Assembly: GCA_008828725.1 (NCBI GenBank)
Contig: MEHQ01002486.1
Span: 23,963-87,962, forward strand
DNA length: 64,000 bases
Reading direction: 5' to 3'
Source of the DNA: Saccharina japonica
Taxonomy: Eukaryota > Sar > Phaeophyceae > Laminariales > Laminariaceae
Shown: one piece after another, positions 43,624 through 56,312 of the stretch
How the letters are laid out: every line of letters starts with the position of its first letter
How positions within the stretch are numbered: the stretch's first letter is position 1
The notes under the pieces: model-generated
What the model was told of the DNA's origin: nothing
What the model saw: the letters and a program-made list of their open reading frames with translations, nothing else
Databases searched by the model: none
Translations under genes and position numbers: made by a program

Positions 43624-45104
43624 ACGGCTGTTGCTTGGGGCTTCCAAGTCTAACGATCCACGGTATGGACTACGCCAAGCAGAGCTCCTAACCTCAGCGG
43701 TACTGGATTGTGATGAAGTTACTTTTTTACGGCGTACAGCAGTAGCACTCGACGTACTGTCAAGATTTTTAGTCCACGTCTAAAAAATAAACGTAGCGGA
43801 GGGTTGAAAAGGTACAACCTTCGATCTACGCGGAGATGCTCTCTGGGTATCGCTATCACACGCAGTTGTAGTAGTTACAACAATGTCCGTAGGATCCTCT
43901 TCGTAGAAGCACGCAGTAAAAGCTATACCGCTCTCTCTCGCGTTTATGCAATAATACTCGATGTTTTCACTCGAGAATATCTGTCGTTGAAACAGCAGTA
44001 AGTAGCGAAGTATACGTGCTCAATTTGAAAGACTCCGTGACTTGTATACGCGCAGGTGCTCGTACTCTACCAGCAGTATATAGCAGCAGCAGCAGTGCAG
44101 CAGCAGCAGTGATGATGGTAGTAGTCTAGAACCGACCCGTCACGTACACACGAAGTAAATCGATTCCCACGTATCGCGCCCCGCCGTACGTAGTTACCCC
44201 GCGTCCGCGTCGTACTCGTATTGAATACGTAGCCGAAACGAATAAACACCAAAATTCCGCCTCACGACGAATACGTATCATACGCCTCTATCAACGCAGT
44301 GAAAATCTCTCTGGGTATCGCTATCTCAGGCGATGCAGTTAGATTGCAGCTCTGTGTAGGACCCGCTAAGACGCTCGCGGTACCCTGTACCGCGCTTCAC
44401 TCACGTTTGGCTTCCAAGTTGGTGTCCTCTCCTCGTACTTGTTGTGAACAAGTTCTCCGGCAGTTGTACTCGTAGCAGCAAGCAGCAGATATCTTGACTT
44501 TGAGTCTTGAATCAGTTCTCTTGCTGTGAAGCTTGTAGTGTAGGTGGAGGTCTTGTATGATACCGGTACTACACTACGTACTGTAGTAGTACCGTAAGAT
44601 ACAGCAGTACCCCAGTACGAGTACGATACAGCAGTACTCGTAGTAGTACCGTGGCACCAGTACTATTCGGAGAAACAATTTTTGAAATAGTTCTCGTGCG
44701 AACAATCTTTTGGGTTCCACAGATCTACGTTGAGTTCTTGTGACGATATTGTCGAAATCAATTTCCTTGGGTCCAGTGGTCCTCTTGGAGATTTGAAGTT
44801 CAGAGCTCCTTTTATCACAGACAACTAAAATGCTTGTGTTGGGAGTTATAACTTCTATGTCGCTGCTGCTCAGAGGGACTGAGGCTAACTATGGACTACG
44901 CATTGGCAGAGCTCCTAACCTTCAGCGATGCTGGTTTGTGATGTGGAGGTGCTATGTAACGTGTACAGCAGTGATATACTCGAGTTTCGATCGAGATTTT
45001 GGGGTCCTCGTCTATGAAGCAGACGAAAGCGGAGGTGAGGTTTCCCAGCTCCTACGTGATGGTGCTCTTGTGGCGTATCTGTCGCAGTTGTGGCAATTAG
45101 ACTA
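43622..45104. other. No gene recognised; degenerate internal repeats
   Basis: CTCTGGGTATCGCTATC occurs at about 43840 and 44310, and GCAGAGCTCCTAACC at about 43680 and 44908, so the region contains diverged duplications. Around 44540-44650 is GTAC/CAGCAGTAC simple sequence. Confidence 0.45.
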
Positions 45105-45588
45105 CAGCAGTACTGTTGTAGTAGAATGCCCTACGCAGGATCCTATGAGATGCACGCGGTATCCGTACCGCTTTAGTCACTCACGTTCAAACGAAGTAGA
45201 CCTTCGATGGTTGATGTTTGATTGTTCTCGTTGTACTCAATGATGTAGAAAGATGCTCCAAAATGGAAACAGCAGCAGCAGGTGTTGATCTTGAAAAGTG
45301 TCCTCCTCCTCCTGCTGAATGCCAATAGAACTCGGGGTGGTGATCATGAACCAAACGTGCCCGAGCTTGCCGCGCTTACGCGATACGAGCGCTCATAACC
45401 TCTTAGATCTTGTGGTTGTAGCGTGTGTATCAGCGCGTAGCTGATGTGTACGCTGCAGACCCGCTTGTCGATGCCCGACAAGACACGGCCTAAAATGGAG
45501 GTAAGCGCGAAGCTCACTGTGAGGTGAGCTTGTACGAGAAGCTTCAAAGAGAAGAGAAGGAAAGAAGATGATGAAGGTGACCCCAAGC
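45105..45588 (+). repeat. Dispersed repeat, direct copy of 25005-25488
   Basis: Same order of shared blocks as the 25.0-kb copy, and the same 3' boundary at GATGAAGGTGACCCCA. Confidence 0.88.
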
Positions 45589-45589
45589 C

Positions 45590-45860
45590 TTAGTTGATTA
45601 TGTCCAGTAGACAATAGCTCGTGGAGAGCATGTTGTTGAAGAGAGCTGAAGAGGAGTGAGAGCGTGTGCGTGCGATGCACGTGAACTCGTATGCTCAATC
45701 CCAAAACAAAACAGGATACGACCCCAAATAAGAAATCAAGCTGGACTATTCCCCGAATATGCTACCGGTCTTTCAGGGTACTGTATTCTACAAATCATGA
45801 CAGTCCCATTGATATCCGCCGCGTATGTACGTACGATACTTATATGATACTCATTGACAG
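45590..45860 (-). repeat. Dispersed repeat, inverted copy of 36480-36745
   Basis: Begins immediately after the 45.1-kb repeat ends. The two may be parts of one larger family, split elsewhere in the window. Confidence 0.82.
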
Positions 45861-46429
45861 AGCTTTGGCTACTACACCTCTGATGTGTACCTGTATGTAT
45901 GATACTTATATGATGCTCATGACAGAGCTTTGGCTACTACACCTCTGGTGTGTACTTGTATGTACTTGACTTACTGTACTGTCTTACGACTATAGCTACG
46001 CTGTGCTACGATACTGCTGTATGCACCAGAGAATATTTAGTATGTGTACGATTGCATACAAGAACGTAAGACCTGCTGTTACATACTGGATGTTATCACA
46101 TGACAACTGTGATACAGAACAGATCACTTACTCCTAGATGAGTAATGCCTGCTGATGTAGTACGAGCTACTTTGTAGCAGATGACCCTGTGTTATCCAGC
46201 AGCGACTCTATGATACCGAATACTGCTATAATAGGTGTCATCTCTAACATACTCGAAGCAAGAAGCAAAGATGGCCTAGATTGCTGCTGTATTCCTACCT
46301 GTGAGTCAAACGAGAGGATCAACCTGTAAACAATCCCATAAATCATTATTTTATGAGCTTGAATAAAAAAGATGGCCTGCTGCTGTATTTCTACATGCTG
46401 CTGTACCTGTATATTTGAGTCAACCCCAC
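45861..46429. other. No gene recognised
   Basis: A ~65-bp block with GACAGAGCTTTGGCTACTAC and ACACCTCTG is repeated at about 45857 and 45922. Nothing else is evident. Confidence 0.5.
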
Positions 46430-46930
46430 GGAAATCTCAGCTGAAGGCCCATGTAACGAAGGATAAGAGCTATCAAACACGTACGCACTCAGGTCTTCAA
46501 TCCCCTGTCCCCAGTCTCTTGCCACTTCTTGTTCGTTTCCTTCCGTGAGTATGCTTTTAGGTTGGTTCCTCCGTCTCGTGTCCCAACAGCTTCCTGCAAA
46601 GGCCAGTCTTCTGCCTGCGAACCCCAGTCTCGTTTCAAGCAATCCTCCTCCAAGCTCTAGTGCTACACAACAGATCTCCGTATAAAACCTTCAACAATAC
46701 CTTGCGGTAACGATCGCTATGCTCAGACTCGGTACGCAGTCACTCAAGTTCATATCAGACCAAGTTCTCTTCCTTTTTCCCTCTTTGGTATTGTGTGTGT
46801 TTTGGTTTTGTTTTGACTGACCACGAGAGCGGTGTGCTTTCTAGGTTGCCCGGAGTTGCACAAACCTAGGAAGCATTCCGTTACGTATTTTACGTTACGT
46901 GTCTCTCATTCCGCCGCAACATAGTGTAGA
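46430..46930 (-). repeat. Dispersed repeat, inverted copy of 38530-39060
   Basis: Reverse complement of the 38.5-kb copy with divergence. See that entry for shared blocks. Confidence 0.85.
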
Positions 46931-48951
46931 AGCTCTATACCTCGCCCAGAACAAAAAAACTGATGATGATGTTGAGAAAAACGAAACTGCAACCCGATGA
47001 ACTACGTATTTAATAATAACTATACTCGTACAAAGAAAAAGGATTCCAAAAACGAATGGCATCCCAACGAGTTTGGGTTAAGCAGCCCCGCGATTCAGAA
47101 AATAGTTTAGCCAAATAACAACTAACGGTACACTAGACCTCTATCGTAGCACGCCTCCATATTCCATATGTATGTACATGTTCCACGCTGTCGTGCATAA
47201 TCCAATGAACTCAGAATACACCGAATTACTTAAACCGTTCATCATACCGAACAGGTTCCACCACCATCACCAAAGTGTTTGCACCAGCAGCATTCGGCCT
47301 GCTGGCCCCGACGTATAGAAATATACGTATCGGCAACCCAATTCCTCCCAGAGCAGAGGTGAGAATCAGGACCGTTTCTACAAACGAGCTTAGAAGATTA
47401 TCCCCGCCAGTTAAGGCCATACAGTACCAGACATCACCGACATCACCGACACCACCGACACCACCGATGCAACTCAGCAGACTGAACGAACGAATTTCTG
47501 TCGGAACACCAAGAACAATCTCACTCGCTCCGATACAAGGTTGAGGTTGCAGCCGTTCCACGACGGCCTGCTTCCTTTGTGCGAGCATACCCGGGAAACC
47601 TCAGTATGTGCGAGGATAGTCGGCAATACGTTCCGTCCACCCCAAGCCACGAAATATATACCAGGTAGTACTTGTAGCTCGTACGTATCCATTCTGTCTC
47701 GAGTGCTGTAGCAGCAGCTGGGAAATAGAGTACCTGGTACAGTACACCAACGAAACGGCGCCGCAAGGCATACTCCCTCCCCCATTGAAGCATTGAAGCA
47801 TTGAAGCGAGCATTCTCTTCGATGAAAGGGTGGCGTCCGGGGCTATGTAGTGCTATTAATATCAAATAAAAAAACCCAGGTGTAATGGGTCCAAGCAATT
47901 GAAACTACTGTAAGTACGCTAGGCTGCGAAAAAAACAAAAGAACAAAAGTATGAACGAAACCTTCCTTGCCTACAATCGTCCATCGTAGTTGAGGTCGGC
48001 TAGATGCTCCACCTAGAAACGTTACGTGGGGATCATGACAGGATCTCCACCTCATATCCGTTCTTGAGCTTCACCGCTGGCATATACCTACGTCAACAAA
48101 CTGCTCCAATGCTGATCGGAGGCACCAGGGAACGTCAAAATGCCGTGTATTCATAACCCTCCCAGGGATACGAGAGAAATACTGAATTCACCACCAGCCA
48201 TGTAAAAGTTAACTGAGGATTCCACTCAATTTGAATCTACTCTCTTCGTTTGACGCTGCGTGTCGACTAATTACGTCTTGATACTCACAGAGCAGCGGCG
48301 GATCTAGGTAAGGGTCAGTCATGCTTGCGTGTCATTGACGTGCGTAAACAGTATTTAGTCAGTAAATACAACACACAAGCTCTTGCCGCCAGGCCATTGA
48401 ATATTCCTGGTTCGTGCTTAAGTTCAATTAGTTTTCCCTAACATGTTCTCGTAGTAAAAACTATTTTCAAAAATTACTATTATTACTACTTGTTTGTGGG
48501 GCGGTTCGTCGAAACACGTTCGCCCCCCTCCAGTCTAGGTTGAGTACGTACAACATCCAGAGTTCCGAACATATCATCTGACTGAATTACGTCGTCGACC
48601 CGTGCTTCCTGCTGAGCTCATAAAAAAAGTGCATGAGCACACCTTGGAAAAACGGCGTGGTCTTGAATTGAGCACCTACCTACTACAGAATCCGGAATCC
48701 TGTTACCAGCAGTGTCGGTGTAAACAATCTATTACAGCAGGGAGCAGTGTCGATTGTAAGACTTTCCTTGGCCTCGGGTGTGATCGGACATCAGTATGAT
48801 GGTCGGACATCAGTACGAGTACAACAGTCGAGAGAGACGTTGTATTGTACTGTATTGAAATAGATTGTACTCATCGCCCCCATTTTCCCAGCTCAACTCA
48901 CAGGAGCTTTACGCTGAATGACGTTTTGGACAAGCCGTGCCCTCAGGTGCC

Positions 48952-48984
<33 letters not shown>

Positions 48985-50309
48985 ATACCGGTCTTCATAC
49001 ATAGTGATCGTCAATTTGTATCGAATGTTGCCAACTCACACTTTCGCGTTTGCTTAACACGTGGTATATACGAGTATAGTCTATGGGTGGTCAAAATCCG
49101 CACCACACAAGCGAGGCCAACTTTGGTTCGACCATTCAGCCACAGCCAGCTTTCCAAACACCCAGCTCAGAGACAAAACGAAAGGGCTCTATTCGTTGAG
49201 CATTCCTGTTGTAAAGGTCGCGGCAGCATACAACTCTGCATGCAATACACAATACTGTATGCACTTTCATAACTACTCGTCATGCCACTTGTGAATATTG
49301 TATGACCTACATATGATAATTGGGTTAGTCGAGACGGCAATAAATGGGCCTCCCATGTGAGACAACACTCCCCCCCAACAGGTCATCATGTTTGATTCAA
49401 TTGGGTCCCGCATACCTTCGCTGCTTAATTGAAGTGTTACCTTATGGTTCAAGTAAAACACATTCGTTTTCCCTCATAATTGTTTCCTCCGACGAGCACA
49501 GTATCAATGTAATAATACCACAGGCTACCGGTAAACCGATACGAGTATGGGTCGTACGTAGCGAAGGATGGCAATTTTGTGCACAGGTGTATCACCTCCC
49601 CATCTTCCGCATTATTCTTGGGCTCCTCATACACTCGTTCTTGGATAAGGCTTTTACATTACTTTTTCGGCCAGGACTACTGCCGTACCTGTGGTACATT
49701 ACAATAAAGGCATCTTTGAACAAACGCAGTAGGGAATGATACTTATTATATGATACGAAGAGTACTCACCTCGAGCAGAGCTCCTGTCGGGTCAGGTCCA
49801 AGGGAGCGCACGTAAAAACTCGATAAAATTCTTAAGATGCATATTCTTGCTGATCCAATAGCCCCCACGGTGCAAGAAGATGAGACAAACATATCCTTCT
49901 TACTTCGTCGACAGCGAGTGGCAGTATTGTTGTCGCGTTCCCACGAAACAGACAAAAACAGCCGAATTAAACTTACCAAACACAAAAAACAACAGTCGTT
50001 TCGCAACAAGGTCAACAAACAAAATCAAGTTCCACGCGGCCGCAGAAGTATCATAGGTTCTATCATAGGTTATATTTACCTAATCATACTCGTAGTCAAA
50101 CTGGAACCTTGCTGCACGGTTTGCTATATGCTTCTTGCTCTCGTCAACGCCCCCCATTTCCCCTTCCCTACGACGCCACCCATGGTGTTGTTTGCTGTGT
50201 GGCTCCGCCTTCCACCCTCTACCCCCGCCCCATGCCACCTGACCATGAAGCGTTTGGTAGCTTCGAGAACCCCTCGGTACCACTTGCCCTCCGTCGTTGC
50301 TGCAGTAGT
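46931..50309. other. Long stretch without a recognised gene
   Basis: Many short overlapping frames, none with a domain. It holds a CATCACCGACACCACC 9-bp-type repeat (47431-47467) and a poly-C run (separate entry). Isolated exons of host genes could be missed here. Confidence 0.35.
48953..48983 (+). repeat. Homopolymer of 31 C
   Basis: Uninterrupted C run. Length may be unreliable in the assembly. Confidence 0.97.
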
Positions 50310-51090
50310 TCACAGCACGATCTCCACTCCGAACATCAACTGAGAGTTGTCTGTGGATCCCTCCGTGGCTCGAAACGCTTTGAGGTTGTCCTTTACAGTA
50401 GACGGTGGTGTCATTTTTTTGTTGGTCGGCCTGATCTCGAATTTTCCCCGCCGGACATCGTCGCGAACATCATCCATCTCAGTAATCGCCCCTCCTTTCG
50501 CCGTACCACCGTCCCGCGAAAAAGAGCCGCTGTTTACGAATAATCCTTTCGACGCTCCCTCTGTGTGTCTTCGTGAGAGCGTGGCGTACGACATGGTGTG
50601 GTCGGTATGTCGTCTGCGCTGGGAGCCAAATGACTCGCAAAATGATGTTGTGATACGCAGTTCGAAGTTGGGCGATATGTTTCTTGCTGAGGGCCCGCAC
50701 CACACATGCGTACCGCAGGGTCTCAATCGCCCCAAATTACTTAGCTACCGGGCTTTCAGGCTGGGCGGGCGGTCGTCCTGCGGTAAAGCTCTCGGCCCTA
50801 CAGTACCGTTTGTAGTAGCCTCCATGATGAGTCCGACACGCCGTTGATCCCAACACAGAGATCAGCGCTTTTGTGGACAATGCTGCTCAGATATAAGAAC
50901 TGAATCGTCGGCCTATTCTTCTGGCCTGCTGCGCCGATGACGGGCGGTGGAATTCCAGGATGTCTGGTTCGGTACCCGTAAGAGCATCGTCTCCGTGTTC
51001 TTCTCCGACAACTCGGGGCTTGCTGCTTCGAAGACGGTCACGATGACTGCCGTCATATTCGCAAGTCCCTTCGCCGACTTCGAGACAATG
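50310..51090 (-). pseudogene. LINE reverse transcriptase C-terminal fragment
   Basis: Minus strand. From about 51090: SKSAKGLANMTAVIVTVFEA and ELSEKNTETMLLRVPNQTS, the region after the catalytic YADD in one LINE clade. After a degenerate stretch come ALSKKHIAQLRTAYHN, IILRVI and RRRHTDHTMSYATLSR, then NLKAFRATEGSTDNSQLMFG ending at 50310. The reading changes frame several times and has stops near 50880 and 50750. No catalytic core is left. It belongs to a clade different from the LINE at 8-10 kb. Confidence 0.7.
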
Positions 51091-51900
51091 GGTACAGTGT
51101 ACAGTGTAGAAAGGCGTTCCTCACACCGCCCTTCGCTCGCGTGTTACGGCTCTACTCTAGGCCAGGGAATAAATTGTCTACACCACAGTACGCGACAGAT
51201 GATAACAATCTCCTATTTTGGCTGAGGCTCGCGTCTTATCTTCTCTCCGACTTGAGCATAAATGCTTATGTCCACATTCTTATCTCGCAAAAGGGTGCAG
51301 AACGCCAAATTCTTAAAAACCAAATGCTTGTATTCCAAAGGCGTTCCAAACGCCATTATAGTTTTGCAAAGGCTTACGTACGACTATTTTTTCTTGACTG
51401 GTTGTTGTTAAGATACGCATTTCATATTTTTTCTTGAGCGGTTGTTACTGTAGTAAGATATACAGTTCAACATAGTCGACGTCTGAGGCGTGTCCTTCCG
51501 TCAAAGCACCCCATCCATGGGCAAAGCCATGCGAAGTCCCCCCTTGCTACGGACATCAACACGGCGTTGGTCGTTGATGACATGCCCGTGGAGTGGCAAG
51601 AAGTGTCGGTCAAGGATCCTTCCCTCGGCCTTCAACTCGGCAAGCGCCGGAAGGTCCTACAAAGCGTCGCGGGATACTTTTATCGCCGCGGACCCTCACC
51701 ACGGCAAATCGTCCGCCACACAATCCAGCGCAGGTCGAGGTATTTATATCCTCCATTCCAAGTGTCCGTAGTACTGTACACAGTCCTTTGCTGTACAAGC
51801 GACACAACATGTACAAGCAGCAAGCAGTGCGCCGGGTTCAATCAATACGCTGAGCTGATTACATCTACATCGCTCGGGAAGGGGCGGGAATCAAGGCTTT
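51091..51900. other. No gene recognised
   Basis: A frame near 51560-51780 (EWQEVSVKDPSLGLQLGKRR) looks protein-like but has no domain I know. Confidence 0.35.
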
Positions 51901-51904
51901 TCAT

Positions 51905-52580
51905 GTTTTACTGACGGGACGGTATTGGCGGTAGTAACGACTGGACAGGATGGTAAAACCGTCGTCGAAAATGAAACCGCTGTGCCGTCTCGTTCCGTCG
52001 ACAATGTCAACTACCGTTAACTCGTACTGTCCCGTCGCGCCCATACAAAAATTATCATTGCACTTTACCGTCCCGTCCTGCCGAGAAAAAATATCCTTAC
52101 CGTCCGGTCCCGTCGACTAAACCTGCCTCTATTATGCCCCGCCCCGCCGTCCCGTCCAGCTATTGCCGTCACTCCTTCCCGTCGATATACCGTTAATACT
52201 GATACTTCTTCTGTCCGTCAAATATGTCGGGAAGGCGGCGGCTGTACGACTTGATGCATAATGAAAATTATCATGATTTACGAGATTATCCCGTCCCGAA
52301 GAGAACAAACAGATGTACCGTCCCATCTCGCCGAGAAAAAAAGATGTGCCGTCCAGTCCCGTCGACCAAACAATAATGCTGGCTCGTCCCGTCGTGAAAA
52401 GCTATATTTACCGTTTCCGTTCGCGTCATGAACAAAAATCATTGTACTGTACCTTCCAGTCCCGCCTAGAATTATCGCACCAACCGTCACGTCCCGCCAC
52501 GTTCCGTCCCGTCCAGACAACTAACTATAATAGTTGTCATTGTATTATCGTCCCGTTCCGTCTCGAATATTACCAGCTAT
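51905..52580. repeat. Dispersed CCGTCCCGTC motif cluster
   Basis: CCGTCCCGTC or one-change variants (CGTCCCGTC, CAGTCCCGTCG, CCGTCCCATC) occur about 20 times in 680 bases, separated by 15-50 bases of unrelated AT-rich sequence, on the plus strand. A few complements (GACGGGACGG) lie near the left edge. Spacing is irregular, so it is not a simple tandem array. Confidence 0.7.
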
Positions 52581-53600
52581 GAAAAGCGTTCAAGGAAAAA
52601 AAAAACATCTTTATTTGGTATTTACTTGCTTTAGGAGAGCACGGGATTTATTTTGGCGAACATTATCCATATTATACGTTCAAGATAAGTTTGCAAACAT
52701 ATCTTGGAGATAACGTCACATGTGAGGTCGATTTTGGATAGAAAAGGCAGCTTGGTTGGGAGCCTCACGTGACCTTAGGGAGTGTCTGCACAGTTCCTTA
52801 GTCTTCTGGACTGCAGTGCAATGTGTAAAATTATTATGCGCCGATCCCTTGCAATTCCCCACGTACGTGCTAATTCTTATTTCCTCATCGAGTTCAGCAC
52901 AAATGCTGTAAATTCTTCATTTTCGCAAAATCTCAGCCTCAAATTCTTAATTATCAGATTCTCAACATCTGTCGCGGACTTTACTCGTACAAGCGACAGC
53001 AGTAACGACTTATATGTACACGTACAATACGCCACCGTTGGGCTTGATCGCATCAGAAGGAAGGCACGCACATGCAGCGGTGTCTTGTAATACTCGTGAA
53101 TTTACCCTCATCTATTTGGAGGAGGATCCCCAGCTCACAGACGTACAGTGGGCTTGACAAGACACCTACCTGGGTCAGGCAGTACAGTACTCAACACTTG
53201 GGTAGAAAGTACGTAGTGCACATACATAGCAAACAAGTCAATGCCTCAAAAACATGTATGAGTGTCCAATTCTTATGGACCGCGAGAGGTCCAATCAAGC
53301 ACAGCCACAGGGCGCAACCAAACTACACCTCAAAAGAGAGTCGCTGGCGTGCGGCAATCATATTACGTACCAGTTACGAACCAGTATAGGTTTCCTCCTC
53401 CCTTGCGGTCCTAGCTCCGTGACCGTGGTGGACAGACGCAGTCAGCACGCAGCACAACAAGTATGTCACACCATATTTGTCCAAGTGTATGTTTGTACGT
53501 ATGCGGTACGTAGTCTACTGCTTTACTAAACAGCGCGGCGGTTTGATCTTTTGACGAAATCGAGCGGCGGAATTGCCATATCGTATCATCGTATCATACG
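52581..53600. other. No gene recognised
   Basis: Frames at 52782-53090 and 53072-53389 (+) have no domain. Confidence 0.4.
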
Positions 53601-54384
53601 TAGGGTTGTGTATCAACCCAAATGTCACGCGTGATATGTTGATATAAGTTGAGTTGATATAGTATCAAGTATCGCATCAACACAAGGCTGATAAGTTGAT
53701 ATATATCAACTAGTGTTGGTAATCAACTTTCAAAAAGTCAAGTTACTTGATTTTTATGCATGACTTTTTATAGGCATAATCAAGGCAACTATTGCCGTGA
53801 TTATATGATTTTTTCGAAAAAGTCATGCCTTAATAATCAACTTTATTTCGGTGTTTTTTTCGTGATTATTTGATTTTTTTATACTATTTTACTTCATACT
53901 TATCATTGCTGTATAGCTGTATACCTCTCTCGTAGCCACCCCGTCAGCATGGTAGGAACAGCGGAGGCCGCCCTGCTCGTCGTCATGAACGACATGGATG
54001 GAGAGAGGTGGTACACATCGACGAAGCAGCTGCAGGAAACGTCCTTGCAAGTGTGTGCGGCTGTGCGAAGCTTGCCTCGCGCAAACTTGTTCGTTTTGGA
54101 CAACACCCCCCCCTACCCCCCCCTATAAATATATGATATATTTATAGGTTGGGTTGGCGTCGGTTGGCAACGACGCTGTAAAACACGCCACTCGCTGCGT
54201 GTGGCTGCACTTCCCGGAGCCTTAGCCTACGTTGCGTGAGCTAGACAACCAGGGTGCCGTTTTTTTTTTTTTGACGGTCACCAAAGCTGGCGGTCGAGTA
54301 GATCATTTGTGCGGGGTGGAGAACCTTTGCTCCGCACAAGGGGAATGGTCGTATCACGTAGTGTTAATATGGTAAGGCATCCAC

Positions 54385-54680
54385 GAGGCAGTTACTACAT
54401 AGTAAAACCCATTGCTGTCTCCGGAAGTGGCCACACCAAAAATTAAATTAACTCATTGAAGCTGTCGTCCATATGCAAGTCCACCTCAGAGGAGGTTCTT
54501 AGCAGGATGCCGCTCACCCTCCATGTGACTCGCCCAATACCTCACGGCGCTTCGCGCTTGGTGCAAGCAATGTCTGCCTGGTTGGTGAAAACCCAACGTG
54601 CTCCGTCCCAGCATTGTAGGGATGCGAGGGTCTATGGTCATATGACTACGGCCGTGCACGACATGAGTACACCCCCCCCA
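54385..54680 (-). repeat. Dispersed repeat, inverted copy of 17520-17780
   Basis: In reverse complement: GGCCACTTCCGGAGACAGCA, GTCATATGACCATAGACC, ACAATGCTGGGACGGAGCA and TTGCTTGCACCAAGCGCGAA, in the same order as at 17.5 kb. Confidence 0.8.
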
Positions 54681-55478
54681 ACCGCGAACCAGCTGTTTTA
54701 CTCGGAGAAGCGGCGAAAAGGGCATTGTTGTAGCTGGCGAAGCACTTCCCAACAACAACGGGTTGGCTCATGGAACGCGCGTGCCACGGATCCGAGTGCT
54801 GAGCGTCAAGTGGGACCTGTTGTAAACTAACTGCGGTCTTGACTCGTTACATGCCCGCTCTTGCCGACGTCGAGGAGATGGTGTTCAGCGACAGATTCAA
54901 CGACAGGGTGCAGGCGGTGGCCTGGCCGGACTCAGTCGTATGTCTGGAGTTCGGTGACTAAATCGACCAGGAGATCGACGGAGTTCAATGGCTTGCTCGC
55001 CTGGAACAACCCACGTTTGGGGGCCTTTTCAACCAAGGGTTGGGGGGGGCAACGTGGCCGAGTACTGTCAACTTGGTCGTGATTTCCGACGACTTCGAGA
55101 ACGCTACCGACGGAATCACTTCCTCTACAGGGTCGAGGGTGTGCTGCGTGCTTGGCTACTGGAGGCTTAGGGTGGGTAGCTATCATCGTCATCGTGGGCT
55201 CTAAACGGCGCTCTAAACCACTCCCGGCATGAAAACGCCTAATATTTCTCTACAAAAAATCAACAATAATCAACAAAGAGGCAACTTTTTCCTGACGACG
55301 ACTTAGGATATATCTTCCAGCGGTTTTCCGGGAAATTTCGACTCACTGATAGTATCAGGAGGAATTTCGTGGTCCGCAGTCCGGAATGTTCTCGAACTTT
55401 TCTCGCCAGATGCAAAAGCGGCGCAGCCGCGTTTTCCACCCGTTTCTGGCCCGTTTTGGGCCCGGGTCGGTGTCAGGG

Positions 55479-55496
55479 TTAGGGTTAGGGTTAGGG
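55479..55496 (+). repeat. Interstitial telomere-like (TTAGGG)3
   Basis: Three perfect units followed by degenerate ones (CTAGGGG, TTGGGTTGGG). Inside the inner hAT-like element. Confidence 0.9.
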
Positions 55497-55829
55497 CTAG
55501 GGGTTGGGTTGGGTCTACGCCCGTGCCTCGATTCCCAGCGCCAGAATCGTAATAATCATCCCAACCCCTGGAAGATCTATCCTAAGTCGTTGTCACGGGG
55601 ACTCACTTTTTGAGAAAGTTGACATAATCATCACGAACTTGCCTAAAAGTCAACTAATCATGATTAATTAATCAACTAAAATCCCCAATAGTCAACAGTC
55701 AAGTCAACCCCTTTTTTAAGTTGATTACCAACACTAATATCAACTTATCATGATATATCATATTTGCTTGATGCGCGTTTCATCAGAAACACGCCACCTC
55801 AACAATAGAGGGGAAACGGGGATACCATG

Positions 55830-56170
55830 AATACCATGACATCATGTCAAGTGAAATTCCATGATAAGTTGATATTTTCATACATTAAAAGAGGCGTTTG
55901 CGTCATGTAATAACACCATTTGTTGTGCGGTCCACCATATGCCCCGCATCCATATGACGTGCGTCGACAAAACGACTTAATAAACTACCTAGACGAGGCG
56001 TCCATAGGTAGAACCACACACGGCTGATAAGTTGAGATCAACTTATCATGATATATCATATCAAGTGAAATTCCGTGATAAGTTATAAGTTGATATTTTC
56101 AGACCAAAAAGAGGCGTTTGCGTCATGTAACGCCATTTTTGTGCGGCCCAACCATATGCCCCGCATCCAA
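55830..56170 (+). repeat. Two-copy duplication of ~115 bp inside the outer hAT-like element
   Basis: TCAAGTGAAATTCC, AAGTTGATATTTTCA, AAGAGGCGTTTGCGTCATGT and CCATATGCCCCGCATCC appear in that order at about 55844-55951 and 56060-56169. Confidence 0.9.
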
Positions 56171-56312
56171 AAATATCATGATAACCTGATATATCGATGT
56201 ATCATGATATGTTGATATATATCAACATATCATGATAATATCACGCCGATTCCGTCCAAAATATCAAGTATCATATCAACCCCGTATTTGGGTTGAGTGA
56301 TACACAACCCTA

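Larger units (their letters stand above)
53711..55736. mobile_element. hAT-like inner element, 2,026 bp, 8-bp TSD ATATCAAC
   Basis: Ends TAGTGTTGGTAATCAACTT at 53711 and its complement at 55736. ATATCAAC is perfectly repeated at 53703-53710 and 55737-55744. TAG-type ends with an 8-bp duplication are typical of hAT transposons. I found no hAT transposase (no BED finger, no dimerisation motif). It carries a copy of the 17.5-kb dispersed repeat and a short TTAGGG run, so it seems to be a patchwork. Confidence 0.85.
53601..56312. mobile_element. hAT-like outer element, host of a nested insertion
   Basis: Terminal inverted repeats TAGGGTTGTGTATCA at 53601-53615 and 56298-56312, continuing imperfectly to AACCCAAAT. 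The expected 8-bp flanks, ATCATACG and ATGATATA, match at 5 of 8 positions, so the target duplication is eroded or mis-set. After removing the nested element its own sequence is about 0.68 kb of AT-rich palindromes (TATCATGATA, AAGTTGATAT). Non-autonomous. Confidence 0.65.

Noticed and set aside
47226..47588. Minus-strand 120-residue protein
   Set aside because: Part of it is the reverse of a 9-bp ACC repeat and no domain or splice support is seen.
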